From an uncultured bacterium (GTDB lineage Bacteria > Patescibacteriota > Minisyncoccia > Moranbacterales > GWC2-37-73), in the NCBI GenBank assembly GCA_903824515.1, contig CAIJXA010000076.1, positions 1 to 17,849 of the forward strand: DNA of 17,849 nucleotides, given 5' to 3'. Under the pieces are notes generated by a model. The model made no database searches. It saw only the letters and a list, made by a program, of their open reading frames with translations, and was not told the origin of the DNA. The position numbers and the translations under genes are program-made. Positions 1 through 6,772 of this stretch are shown here, one piece after another. Positions within the stretch are counted from its first letter, which is position 1, and each line of letters begins with the position of its first letter.

Positions 1-429
1 TATTTCAATTCATTTGCTTTTAAGAAATCCGCACTCCAAGAAAATCAACCACCCTTACTCGCAGGAACGCGTAGCGATAGCCAGTTTCGCTTTCTCCAAA
101 AAAGTCTTGCCAATCTCCTCCGCATTAAGCGACGCCCTTTCCTAAAAGCCTTCGCCCAGGATTTAGCAACCGAGTATACTCAAAAAAATATCCTCGCAAG
201 CGACCCCCACGAAAAACTCACCCTCACCATCCAAACTCTCGCTGAAATTCAGCCCCGACTTTTTGCTTCGCTTAATCTTGAACAAAAAAAGTTTCTGACC
301 AACACTTTGAACCTACTTTTGCAAAGCAACCAGATTGGTCAACTAACAAGCTTGCTCCATTCAATCGTGGAACTTAATCCCGAGGAAAAAGCTGAGCTGG
401 AAAATCTGTTTAATGACAAAATAGCATAA
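1..429 (+). CDS. C-terminal fragment of an unrecognised protein
   Basis: An open reading frame runs from the left edge in frame 1 and stops at TAA 427-429, giving 142 residues with no start in the window. The gene therefore begins upstream and only its 3' end is seen. The translation is rich in Leu, Gln, Asn and Lys and looks helical. It ends with an acidic helix around ELNPEEKAELENL. I recognise no catalytic motif, membrane segment or signal. Codon choice is C-rich at third positions (many CTC, ACC, CCC), somewhat unlike the A/T-ending codons of most neighbours, which may hint at a different origin. It is judged real because 142 codons are open and the composition is protein-like. No clear terminator follows the stop. 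Function unknown. Confidence 0.6.
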   Translation, partial: YFNSFAFKKSALQENQPPLLAGTRSDSQFRFLQKSLANLLRIKRRPFLKAFAQDLATEYTQKNILASDPHEKLTLTIQTLAEIQPRLFASLNLEQKKFLTNTLNLLLQSNQIGQLTSLLHSIVELNPEEKAELENLFNDKIA

Positions 430-491
430 AAATTTCAGGTTTAACTTTTCTTAAAAAATATTTACAATAATTTATCATTGCAATCTCGCAT

Positions 492-780
492 TCCGCATTC
501 CCCTTCGCACATTGCGCAGTGCGTCCTAATTTATTCCATAGAGCGTTAAAAAATTTTGAAACGTAGCGACCGTCAGCAGACGTAGGAGCGCAGTGTAAAA
601 TCAATTGGCTTTCAAAATCTATGATTTTGTCCAGACAATATATACCCGGAGGGTGCTAGCGAAGAGCGCAGTTTTTGACCCAGTATCTTCATCCGGTGCG
701 AGTTTTCTTTCCTCCAGGTTTCTTTTGCGGAAAAAGAAATGTGGAAATAAAAGTTTTTCCTTTTTGCAACTTTTCTATTA
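492..780 (+). repeat. Dispersed composite repeat, copy 1
   Basis: This non-coding stretch aligns by eye with 5726-6022 (same strand) and 8379-8625 (opposite strand). Shared blocks are CACATTGCGCAGTGCG (503-518), GCGTTAAAAAATTTTGAAACG (542-562), the GCGAAGAGCGCAGT block (658-671), and an A/T-rich hairpin module at 713-745 whose arms run from TCCAGGTTTC to GAAATGTGGA around GCGG. It also holds the left half of a second hairpin module, GCAACTTTTCTATTA. An insertion of about 50 bp around 603-655 is absent from the other copies. No open frame is conserved between copies. Confidence 0.75.
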
Positions 781-812
781 AAAAATCAACCACTATCCGC
801 AGTTGATTTTTT
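780..812. terminator. Bidirectional intrinsic terminator after glyS
   Basis: An 11-bp perfect stem pairs 780-790 (AAAAAATCAAC) with 802-812 (GTTGATTTTTT) around an 11-nt loop. Both strands end in a run of T. It lies about 45 bp past the glyS stop on the minus strand and also faces anything transcribed rightward through repeat copy 1. Confidence 0.75.
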
Positions 813-855
813 ATTTCCATATTCCCTAAGAAGCTAAAAAGCTAATGCCTAAAAG

Positions 856-2256
856 CTATCTTAGTTTCTCCCAAAAGTATTTCTGCAAATCAGCAATCTT
901 GATGCGCTCTTGCGTCATCGTATCGCGGTCGCGCACAGTCACGCAGCCATCTTCCAGGCTTTCGAAATCAACTGTCACACAAAACGGGGTTCCGATTTCA
1001 TCCTGCCGTCGATAACGCTTGCCGACATTCCCATTGTCATCAAACTCGCACATGAAATCTATTTTCAAAGTGTCAAAAATTTCTTTGGCCTTAGTCACCA
1101 ATTCCGGCTTGTTTTTCATTAGTGGAAAAATTGCAACTTTGATTGGCGCCAATCTGTGATCCAATTTTAAAACTGTTCGCACTTCTCCATTATTATCTTC
1201 TTGAGTGTACGCTTTGTCCAAAAACATTAGAAACAAACGGCCCAAGCCAACTGAGGTTTCCATCACATGTGGCAGAAAGCGTTCACTGGTTTTTTCGTCA
1301 AAGTATGAAAGATCCGCCCCGGAAAATTTGGAGTGCCGTGAAAGATCCCAATTCCCCCGTGCATGCACACCTTCAACTTCTTTAAAGCCGCCCAACGATT
1401 TGAAATCATACTCCACATCATAGGCTTGCGATGCATAGTGCGCCAATTTTTCATGTTCGTACCAGCGAATATCATCCTTGCCAATTCCATACTCCAAATA
1501 CCAATTCCAACGAAGTTCTCGCCACATTTCATATGCTTCATTCATCATGCTTGGATGCAGAAAATATTGCATTTCCATTTGTTCAAATTCGCGCGTGCGA
1601 AAAATAAATTGTCTGGCCACAATTTCATTGCGAAAAGCTTTTCCAATTTGCGCAATTCCAAAAGGTAATTTGACTCGCGTTGAGTCAATTGTATTTTTAT
1701 ATTCCAGATATATTCCGCCACAAGTTTCTGGTCGCAAATAAACCACATTTTCTTCGCTCAGCGCATCTGTCGGACTGCCAAGATTAGACTTGACCATCAA
1801 GGAAAATCTTTTCGCTGGGGTCAAATCAACAGAACCACAATTTTGACATTTGAGTTTTCCAGTTGCCCGAAGCTTGTCCAATTCAGCATTGATAAATTCC
1901 AATGGCTGCTTGTCGGCACTGACTCCAAAAAGTTCCAACACATGATCTGCTCGCATGCGCGCTTTGCATTTTTTGCAATCAATCTGCGGATCATCAAAAC
2001 TATCAAGGTGTCCCGAGGCTTTCCAGGTCATTGGATGCATAAAAATTGCGCTGTCTAGTCCAACCACATCATCACGATATTGCACCATGTGTTTCCACCA
2101 AGCGTCGCGAATGTTGTTTTTCAGTAGTGTTCCATAGTGACCATAATCATAAATTGCTCCCAAGCCTCCATAAATTTCCGAAGACGGAAAAACAAAACCT
2201 CTGCGTTTTGCTAAGGACACAAGTTCTTCCATAACTGCTTGTTTATTCTCTGCCAT
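856..2256 (-). CDS. glyS: Glycyl-tRNA synthetase (single-chain alpha2 type)
   Basis: This is a class II aminoacyl-tRNA synthetase that charges tRNA-Gly with glycine in the cytoplasm. At 466 residues it matches the usual length of the eukaryotic-like homodimeric GlyRS, not the alpha2beta2 type. Residues 19-45 carry the family N-terminus (RRGFVFPSSEIYGG). Two CxxC pairs at 94-97 and 137-140 form the expected zinc-binding insert. LRPET lies at 174-178, motif 2 FRNE at 208-211, FEQMEMQYF at 224-232, and motif 3 GLGR at 337-340. The anticodon-binding domain occupies about 370-460. The ATG at 2256 is preceded by a short AGGA. A sigma70-like promoter at 2302-2331 and a terminator at 780-812 suggest a monocistronic unit. 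Identification is secure. Confidence 0.97.
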   Translation of the reverse strand: MAENKQAVMEELVSLAKRRGFVFPSSEIYGGLGAIYDYGHYGTLLKNNIRDAWWKHMVQYRDDVVGLDSAIFMHPMTWKASGHLDSFDDPQIDCKKCKARMRADHVLELFGVSADKQPLEFINAELDKLRATGKLKCQNCGSVDLTPAKRFSLMVKSNLGSPTDALSEENVVYLRPETCGGIYLEYKNTIDSTRVKLPFGIAQIGKAFRNEIVARQFIFRTREFEQMEMQYFLHPSMMNEAYEMWRELRWNWYLEYGIGKDDIRWYEHEKLAHYASQAYDVEYDFKSLGGFKEVEGVHARGNWDLSRHSKFSGADLSYFDEKTSERFLPHVMETSVGLGRLFLMFLDKAYTQEDNNGEVRTVLKLDHRLAPIKVAIFPLMKNKPELVTKAKEIFDTLKIDFMCEFDDNGNVGKRYRRQDEIGTPFCVTVDFESLEDGCVTVRDRDTMTQERIKIADLQKYFWEKLR

Positions 2257-2301
2257 AATCCTACAAAATTACAAATTAGTTACCAATTCTTATCTTTTTT
2301 C

Positions 2302-2331
2302 ATTTTACTACTTTAAAGCAGGCGGGGTCAA
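2302..2331 (-). promoter_or_regulatory. Sigma70-like promoter for glyS
   Basis: Read on the minus strand, TTGACC (2326-2331) and TAAAAT (2302-2307) are separated by 18 nt. Each box differs from consensus at one position. The predicted start falls near 2295, about 40 nt before the glyS ATG and just downstream of the terminator at 2348-2377. Confidence 0.6.
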
Positions 2332-2347
2332 CTCAAAATATAAAAAC

Positions 2348-2377
2348 AGAGCGACTCCCGCAATGGCGAGCCGCTCT
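2348..2377 (-). terminator. Intrinsic terminator after the 139-residue gene
   Basis: The outer stem AGAGCG (2348-2353) pairs with CGCTCT (2372-2377), with extra inner pairing CTC/GAG. On the minus strand the hairpin is followed by GTTTTTATATTTT. It begins 12 bp beyond the stop of the gene at 2390 and insulates it from glyS. Confidence 0.7.
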
Positions 2378-2389
2378 TTGATAGCATTC

Positions 2390-2809
2390 TTATTTAATCT
2401 TGAAAATAGCAACCAACGAAGACAATCTCATCATAGTCGAGCAACAGCAACTAAAACTAACTTGCTCTATGCCTTTTTTATCCAGACTAAAGTCAAAAGA
2501 AGCATTTCTAACAACTCCATGACCCTTCACATATTCATCAAGCGCTATTTCAACCATCGTATCTCTCTGCTCTAAAAAATTAGCGTAAAGTTGATCGTCA
2601 ATACCGCCTTTGTCTTTTTTTTCATTGAGCTGCTCATCAAAAAGTTTTTCAAATCGTTTTCTCACTATCGGACTCAGTTTTTTCTTAACCTCGAAAATTA
2701 TTCGATCAATATCATTCAATTTATATCCTTCAAGAAAGCCTGCGAGAGTAGAAATCAGGGCCTTTCTCTGATTGTCGATTTCCTCGGCTGTATTTTTCTT
2801 TTTTGTCAT
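2390..2809 (-). CDS. Hypothetical protein, 139 residues
   Basis: I do not recognise this family. The ATG at 2809 is chosen because GGGAG lies 5 nt before it; an in-frame TTG at 2821 would put that Shine-Dalgarno inside the gene. The first 70 residues are highly charged and helical (KKKNTAEEIDNQRKAL). A middle part is acidic, and the C-terminus changes to a hydrophobic, Cys-containing stretch (SFSCCCSTMM, then LSSLVAIFKIK). No clear membrane segment or signal peptide is seen. The gene has its own promoter at 2870-2897 and its own terminator at 2348-2377, so it is probably monocistronic. The regulated layout and good ribosome site make it a likely real gene. Confidence 0.75.
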   Translation of the reverse strand: MTKKKNTAEEIDNQRKALISTLAGFLEGYKLNDIDRIIFEVKKKLSPIVRKRFEKLFDEQLNEKKDKGGIDDQLYANFLEQRDTMVEIALDEYVKGHGVVRNASFDFSLDKKGIEQVSFSCCCSTMMRLSSLVAIFKIK

Positions 2810-2869
2810 AACCTCTCCCAATTAAATTGTGATAAAAAAAGAACAATTTACTATCTTTTTAACATCAAA

Positions 2870-2897
2870 AGCATAACAAATTTAACGCAAATGTCAA
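2870..2897 (-). promoter_or_regulatory. Promoter for the 139-residue gene
   Basis: On the minus strand a perfect TTGACA (2892-2897) and a TATGCT (2870-2875) are 16 nt apart. The predicted start near 2863 gives a leader of about 54 nt before the ATG at 2809. Confidence 0.55.
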
Positions 2898-2921
2898 GCT
2901 TAGCAACCTATTGGACACAAT

Positions 2922-2950
2922 AAAAGGCAAGCTAAAATGACTTGCCTTTT
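2922..2950. terminator. Intrinsic terminator after the 246-residue gene
   Basis: A 10-bp perfect stem pairs AAAAGGCAAG (2922-2931) with CTTGCCTTTT (2941-2950) around a 9-nt loop. The minus strand ends in TTTTATT, which would stop the gene at 2997. The plus strand ends in six T, so it may work both ways. Confidence 0.7.
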
Positions 2951-2996
2951 TTGAATCTTGACGATGCAAGAAACATCATACAGCACCAACTGCCAG

Positions 2997-3737
2997 TTAG
3001 TCAATCCCTCTGCTGCGACATAGTGGAGCAATAAAGTTCCCCTGAAACGGAGTAACCATTTCATCCAGACCGTGCTGATCCTGAAAATGTCCCGTTAATA
3101 TGGGTGTCCCATTTTCAGTCAATTGAATGATATAGCAAAATGGAGGAAAAAAATATTTCGTGCCAGTTATCAAAACAAAAGCTTTTAACAAAATGTCACT
3201 ATGCACGGTAAGGGCAATAGATTCAGTGTCAGTCAAGCCAACTGGGTCCATCATTTCAGCAGCCTTGAAGGCTGGCTCCTTCACCATTTCTCCGGAAAGA
3301 CTTTGATTCACCCCAAAAATGTAATACGACTTTCTTGGAACTATGAATAAGTCTCTCGATTCCATAATCTCAGGATACGAAGCACATTCTCCAATTTTTT
3401 CTGAGCATCTCACTAATCCCATCAATCCCAATATTCCCAAAGCACTTTTTGGAATAACAGGTAAAAACGGAATTTCATCAACATCATTAACTTTTGCTCT
3501 CATTGCTTTCAACAGCACATCTACTTTTTGACCCCACAACTCTTTCAAAATCACAGGATGACAGTGACGTTTCTCAAGTACAACAAGTTGCCCATCAAAA
3601 AGAAAACAAAGAACTTCCAGCCGCTCCAAAGAAAATGTTTCTTCATTCATTAACACTTCAGCCATTTTTTTGCTTAAAGATGGAAGTAACCACAAGAGTC
3701 GATTCAGCCGAATTTCCCAAATAGAATTATTTTTCAT
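2997..3737 (-). CDS. Hypothetical protein, 246 residues
   Basis: This family is not recognised. The ATG at 3737 is preceded by AGGAGG with a 5-nt spacer, the best ribosome site in the window. An in-frame TTG at 3794 would add 19 residues but would bury that site inside the gene. The N-terminus (NNSIWEIRLNRLLWLLPSL) is amphipathic rather than a signal peptide. The middle is globular with VIPKSALGILGLMGL. The C-terminal part includes a segment of aromatic and beta-like residues (TKYFFPPFCYIIQLT) and ends FIAPLCRSRGID. No catalytic signature is evident. It stands alone: terminator 2922-2950 follows, and a second AGGAGGT at about 3785-3791 upstream has no usable start after it, so the mRNA leader may be longer than needed. 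Cytoplasmic location is likely. Confidence 0.75.
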   Translation of the reverse strand: MKNNSIWEIRLNRLLWLLPSLSKKMAEVLMNEETFSLERLEVLCFLFDGQLVVLEKRHCHPVILKELWGQKVDVLLKAMRAKVNDVDEIPFLPVIPKSALGILGLMGLVRCSEKIGECASYPEIMESRDLFIVPRKSYYIFGVNQSLSGEMVKEPAFKAAEMMDPVGLTDTESIALTVHSDILLKAFVLITGTKYFFPPFCYIIQLTENGTPILTGHFQDQHGLDEMVTPFQGNFIAPLCRSRGID

Positions 3738-3921
3738 GTTTTCCTCCTTTCGTATATTCAAATTTTTAAGAACTAACTCAAATACCTCCTTCAAGCATTA
3801 ATACGAAACAACAATGTGCCAAATTTCAAACCAGATAAGCATACAGACAACTAAACATATATGCCTATAGTCATACAAGCATAGAAACAAATACTCATAT
3901 TAACAAAACAGTTACCAATCC

Positions 3922-4010
3922 ATGTGTCATGAACCTTAGTGAAGGATCCCGAAACTTAACACGCCCGCCAACATCAACAGGATTCTTCTTCGCCTAAGGC
4001 GAGAATGACC
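3922..4010 (+). repeat. Degenerate TGTCAT...AATGACA dispersed module
   Basis: Starting at ATGTGTCATGAACC, the stretch continues with TTAGTGAAGGATCC and ends with ggattcttcttcgcctaaggcgagaatgac, broken here as GGATTCTTCTTCGCC / TAAGGCGAGAATGAC. This resembles the dispersed GTCAT...GGATC...GAATGAC sequences scattered through many bacterial genomes. A small hairpin CGCC/GGCG lies at the right end. Related stretches lie at 6554-6645 and 17490-17610. Confidence 0.5.
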
Positions 4011-4163
4011 TCAGGCCATATTCACCACCAATTCGTAAACATATAATCTTATAGATAACCAAATAACCATGTAAAGACCCAGCAACGCAAGCATTCAAAC
4101 CTCGCACCAAAAAAACTCTAACAATGCAGCAATGCAGCAATTTAAAAATTTAAGCGTAATCCC

Positions 4164-4192
4164 TTGACAAATTGTCCAAAGCGTATTACAAT
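4164..4192 (+). promoter_or_regulatory. Near-consensus sigma70 promoter for the helicase
   Basis: A perfect -35 TTGACA (4164-4169), a 17-nt spacer and a -10 TACAAT (4187-4192) predict a start near 4199. This leaves a 5' leader of about 230 nt before the preferred ATG at 4429. Confidence 0.75.
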
Positions 4193-4198
4193 TGACTT

Positions 4199-4428
4199 TT
4201 ATGTTAATACCTTGGTTATTGCCAGGCCACAAGCCTTTGGCGCAAAGTGCTTTGAAACACTTCTGTTATCCTTCACGTATATAAGCATAAAAGCCTTTAA
4301 TTTTTTATGCATAAAATGCGCAAGTGACTAAGCCTGCGAAACTGTTTCGTAGAGGCTCAACATCCACAATGGAGGTTGAGCCTCTACGAACAACCCGCAC
4401 AATTTCAGCTATTTCCGCACTCAACATA
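4199..4428 (+). promoter_or_regulatory. Long structured 5' leader of the helicase mRNA
   Basis: Downstream of the promoter, no long protein-like frame is seen. Hairpins can be drawn at 4220-4240 (GCCAGGC with GCCTTTGGC), 4243-4264 (AAGTG with CACTT), 4285-4310 (GCATAAAA with TTTTATGC), and a strong one at 4346-4390. A leader this long before a DEAD-box helicase recalls the long regulated leaders of cold-shock helicase mRNAs such as E. coli csdA. That parallel is inference. It is alternatively possible that translation starts at GTG 4324, which would make the last 105 nt coding. Confidence 0.5.
4346..4390 (+). repeat. 16-bp perfect hairpin in the helicase leader
   Basis: TTCGTAGAGGCTCAAC (4346-4361) pairs perfectly with GTTGAGCCTCTACGAA (4375-4390). 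Inside the 13-nt loop, TCCA and TGGA pair again around CAA, so the stem is effectively 20 bp with one A-G mismatch. It could be a regulatory RNA stem, or a small inverted-repeat element that inserted upstream of the gene. Confidence 0.8.
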
Positions 4429-5652
4429 ATGCAAAGAAGTGACTTTAAAAACGTTAACAAACGTCCCCCGCGAACAAGAGCTAGTTTTCAAGGTGGACAA
4501 ACCAACAAATTCAACCGCGCTGGAAGCGGAAGATCCAAGCGATTTACTGGCACCTACATTGATGTCAATAAATTCATCAACAAAGCTCAACCGATTGAAG
4601 ATCAGGTGGCCTATGTTCCTGAAAATGTTTTTGCTGATTTCAAAATCAATGAGGCAATCAAAAAGAATATTGCTGATCGAAAATTCATAAACCCAACCCC
4701 AATTCAAGACAAAACCATTCCTCACATTCTTGAAGGAAAAGACGTGATTGGGCTTGCCAATACTGGAACTGGAAAAACTGGAGCCTTTTTGATTCCGATG
4801 ATCAACAAGATTATGAACAATCCGGCAGAAAAATTGCTCGTGGTTGTGCCAACTCGCGAACTGGCAATTCAAATTGAGGATGAATTTCGAGCCTTCACCA
4901 AAGGACTCAACATCCAATCTGTTGTTGTTGTGGGTGGCGCAAACATCAGACCCCAAATTCAGCGCCTGAGATCTCGTCACAATATCGTGATTGGAACTCC
5001 AGGTCGACTGAAAGATTTAATCCAACGCAAAAATTTGCACCTGAGTGGTTTCCACAATGTGGTGTTGGATGAAGCTGACCGGATGCTAGACATGGGCTTT
5101 ATTGATGACATCAAACTTTTACTCTCATTGATCAAGGGGCCCCGTCAAACTCTTTTCTTCTCAGCAACCCTTTCACCCGAAATTGAAAACCTGACCAAAC
5201 AATTCTTGACTGACCCTGTGAAAGTTTCAATTCGAACAGTTGCAACTTCAGCTCAAATCAATCAAGACGTCATCCGACTCAAACCCGGCGAAGACAAAAT
5301 CGAAGTTTTGCATGACTTGCTCATCAAAACAGACTTCCAAAAAGTGCTCATTTTTTCTCGCACCAAACACGGAGCAGAAAAACTTGCCAGAGCCTTGCAT
5401 GGTCGCGGCCTCAAATCAGAATCGATTCATGGTGACAAATCGCACGCTAAACGTCAACGAGCTTTAAAACTCTTTAAAGAAAATATTGTTGATATTCTAG
5501 TAGCTACCGATGTAGCTTCCCGAGGCTTAGACATTCCTGATGTTTCGCATGTTATCAACTTTGACGTGCCAGCCACGCACGATGATTACGTCCACCGCAT
5601 CGGACGAACCGGCCGCGCTGGTAAAGCCGGAACCGCACTGACGTTTATTTAA
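4429..5652 (+). CDS. DEAD-box ATP-dependent RNA helicase
   Basis: This cytoplasmic ATP-dependent helicase remodels RNA, typically in ribosome assembly, RNA decay or cold adaptation. From ATG 4429 (407 residues): a basic, Gly/Arg/Asn-rich tail (1-45), then the Q motif NPTPIQ (88-93), Walker A NTGTGKT (111-117, usually QTGSGKT), PTREL (141-145), GG (169-170), TPGR (190-193), DEAD (214-217), SAT (245-247), ATDVASRGLD (359-368) and HRIGRTGR (389-396). The protein ends 11 residues after motif VI, so the usual C-terminal extension is absent. An in-frame GTG at 4324 would add 35 residues that encode both arms of a perfect hairpin and look unlike helicase sequence; ATG 4429 is preferred, though neither has a clear Shine-Dalgarno. 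It is monocistronic, between promoter 4164-4192 and terminator 5664-5693. RhlE/CsdA-like; the exact subgroup is not resolved. Confidence 0.93.
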   Translation: MQRSDFKNVNKRPPRTRASFQGGQTNKFNRAGSGRSKRFTGTYIDVNKFINKAQPIEDQVAYVPENVFADFKINEAIKKNIADRKFINPTPIQDKTIPHILEGKDVIGLANTGTGKTGAFLIPMINKIMNNPAEKLLVVVPTRELAIQIEDEFRAFTKGLNIQSVVVVGGANIRPQIQRLRSRHNIVIGTPGRLKDLIQRKNLHLSGFHNVVLDEADRMLDMGFIDDIKLLLSLIKGPRQTLFFSATLSPEIENLTKQFLTDPVKVSIRTVATSAQINQDVIRLKPGEDKIEVLHDLLIKTDFQKVLIFSRTKHGAEKLARALHGRGLKSESIHGDKSHAKRQRALKLFKENIVDILVATDVASRGLDIPDVSHVINFDVPATHDDYVHRIGRTGRAGKAGTALTFI

Positions 5653-5663
5653 AAATATCTTTC

Positions 5664-5693
5664 AAAAAAACTACCCACCTGGGTAGTTTTTTT
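5664..5693 (+). terminator. Intrinsic terminator after the helicase
   Basis: AAAAAAACTACCC (5664-5676) pairs perfectly with GGGTAGTTTTTTT (5681-5693) around ACCT. The 13-bp stem and T run begin 11 bp after the stop codon. Confidence 0.9.
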
Positions 5694-5725
5694 GTTTTCA
5701 GTATAGCAATGTTTCGGTATTTAGT

Positions 5726-6022
5726 ATTTGCATTTTTATCTGCACCATTGCGCAGTGCGTAGGTAAAAGACGATTGATGAACGTTAAGAAGTTTTCAGTG
5801 AGATTCTTCAGCAGAAGAAGCGCAACGGGAACTTTAGTGAAGAATGAAGTCTTTGCCCCAGCAACAAGCTCGGTGCGAGTTTTTCTTTCCTCCAGGTTTC
5901 TTTTTGCGGAAAAAAGAAATGTGGAAATAATGTGAATTTTTTAACTTCTTCTTTGCGGAAAAGAAAAGTTAGTTCTGAAATACCCTGGATTGCTTCGGGT
6001 GATTACATCCTCGCAAAGACAA
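5726..6022 (+). repeat. Dispersed composite repeat, copy 2
   Basis: The most complete copy of the family. It runs from TATTTGCATTTTTATCTGC through CCATTGCGCAGTGCGTAGG, AACGTTAAGAAGTTTT, GAAGTCTTTGCCCCAGCAAC, hairpin module 1 (5891-5925), hairpin module 2 (about 5940-5972, AACTTCTTCTTT with AAAAGAAAAGTT), and a right end GGTGATTACATCCTCGCAAAG. The right end abuts the stop of the DUF1294 gene at 6026. Copies 1 and 3 each carry only part of the module set. Confidence 0.75.
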
Positions 6023-6025
6023 AAA

Positions 6026-6325
6026 TTAGAATTTTATAAAACCATTTAGAAATAAGTAAATCAAATATAGCAGCGCCACATTTTCCAAAATGAGCATTGG
6101 GATTCCAATCAAAAAATACCACTTCTGGGTCTTGTGCCGAAAGGCAAACATGCCAGCCAAAACTCCAACGCTGCCAAAAACTGTCGCCAGAAAAAACAGC
6201 ATTCCTTCCGAAATTCTTTCGGCCCCATTTTTCTTGGATTTATTTTTGTCCAAAAGCATAATCAAAAAAGCCAGCAAGTTGATTGCCAGGAAAAATAAAA
6301 TTAAAAACAAGGATAGATTTTGCAT
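6026..6325 (-). CDS. DUF1294-family small membrane protein
   Basis: A 99-residue protein matching the DUF1294 pattern: an N-terminal membrane helix (5-25), D26-K27 (LLDKNKS), RISE at 37-40, a glycine-rich second helix (about 42-60), the signature FRHKTQK at 62-68, and a third helix (about 70-93). The molecular role of this family is unknown; it is an inner-membrane protein. An in-frame TTG at 6343 would add six residues; ATG 6325 is preferred, with a weak GGTGA about 11 nt upstream. It lies alone in a minus-strand run of small membrane proteins, with repeat copy 2 only 3 bp past its stop. No terminator is seen between them. Confidence 0.85.
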   Translation of the reverse strand: MQNLSLFLILFFLAINLLAFLIMLLDKNKSKKNGAERISEGMLFFLATVFGSVGVLAGMFAFRHKTQKWYFLIGIPMLILENVALLYLIYLFLNGFIKF

Positions 6326-6513
6326 AAAAATATAAGTCACCAATTATTAGAAATAAAAAGGATATATGATTAAGATAAAGTAGAAATATAATGGAAATAT
6401 TATAGAAGTATGGCACAATTAATTTCTATTGTATTTCGCAAAGCATATTTCTAGGTATTTCTATGCATCATTATACTCCCCTCTCAAGCAAAAAACCAAC
6501 TTAGGTCTTTCAG

Positions 6514-6553
6514 AATGTGTCACTAAACCACGGCCGACGCCAGATGACACATT
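6514..6553. repeat. Hairpin with conserved 20-nt loop, copy A
   Basis: AATGTGTCA (6514-6522) pairs perfectly with TGACACATT (6545-6553) around a 22-nt loop. Twenty loop bases, AAACCACGGCCGACGCCAGA, are identical to the loop at 17426-17445. Inside the loop GGC/GCC can pair around CGAC. One stem pair (T6518-A6549) is C-G in the other copy. The minus-strand reading TGTCATCTGGCGTCGGCC recalls the dispersed GTCAT...GGCC repeats, so it may be a structured member of that group. Confidence 0.8.
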
Positions 6554-6645
6554 ATTTTTCTATCCTTCTGAGTGCAATGAAAAATCCCGTGCTTTGTTTC
6601 GTAAACTATAATGCAAAGGGATTCTTCGATTCTCTCGGAATGACA
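6554..6645 (+). repeat. TGTCAT...AATGACA dispersed module next to hairpin A
   Basis: Degenerate sequence including CCTTCTGAGTGCAATGAAAA and GGGATTCTTCGATTCTCTCG followed by GAATGACA. It is similar in layout to 17490-17610, which follows hairpin copy B, and to 3922-4010. The short frames it opens on the plus strand are not protein-like. The sequence before it (6344-6513) is A/T-rich with no gene recognised. Confidence 0.45.
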
Positions 6646-6683
6646 AATTTCGGGATTGATATATTAATATTTAAGCAACAAAA

Positions 6684-6709
6684 AAAGTTATCAATTTTTT
6701 GATAACTTT
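6684..6709 (-). terminator. Intrinsic terminator after the 61-residue gene
   Basis: AAAGTTATCAA (6684-6694) pairs with TTGATAACTTT (6699-6709) around TTTT. On the minus strand it is followed by a run of T, so it would end the transcript of the two coupled genes at 6773-7263. Confidence 0.75.
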
Positions 6710-6727
6710 GTCTCAAATAACGCAATT

Positions 6728-6765
6728 TTTTTGTGAGCACGCTAATTGAAACATGCTCACAAAAA
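6728..6765. repeat. Short TTTTTGTGAGC terminal-inverted-repeat element
   Basis: TTTTTGTGAGCA (6728-6739) pairs perfectly with TGCTCACAAAAA (6754-6765). The T run is on the outside 5' arm and A run on the 3' arm for both strands, so this is not a terminator. Its minus strand, TTTTTGTGAGCATGTTT then CAATTAG then GCTCACAAAAA, matches both ends of the longer element at 11294-11406. Confidence 0.7.
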
Positions 6766-6772
6766 CCAAACT

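Noticed and set aside
410..604. Minus-strand open frame of 64 codons
   Set aside because: It lies in repeat copy 1 and overlaps the end of the upstream plus-strand gene. The frame is not conserved in the other repeat copies.
6429..6702. Two overlapping plus-strand frames of about 60 codons
   Set aside because: They read through hairpin A and the dispersed module, lack ribosome sites and do not look like protein.
6728..6765. Hairpin as a terminator of the 61-residue gene
   Set aside because: For both strands the T run is on the 5' side and the A run on the 3' side. The real terminator is at 6684-6709.
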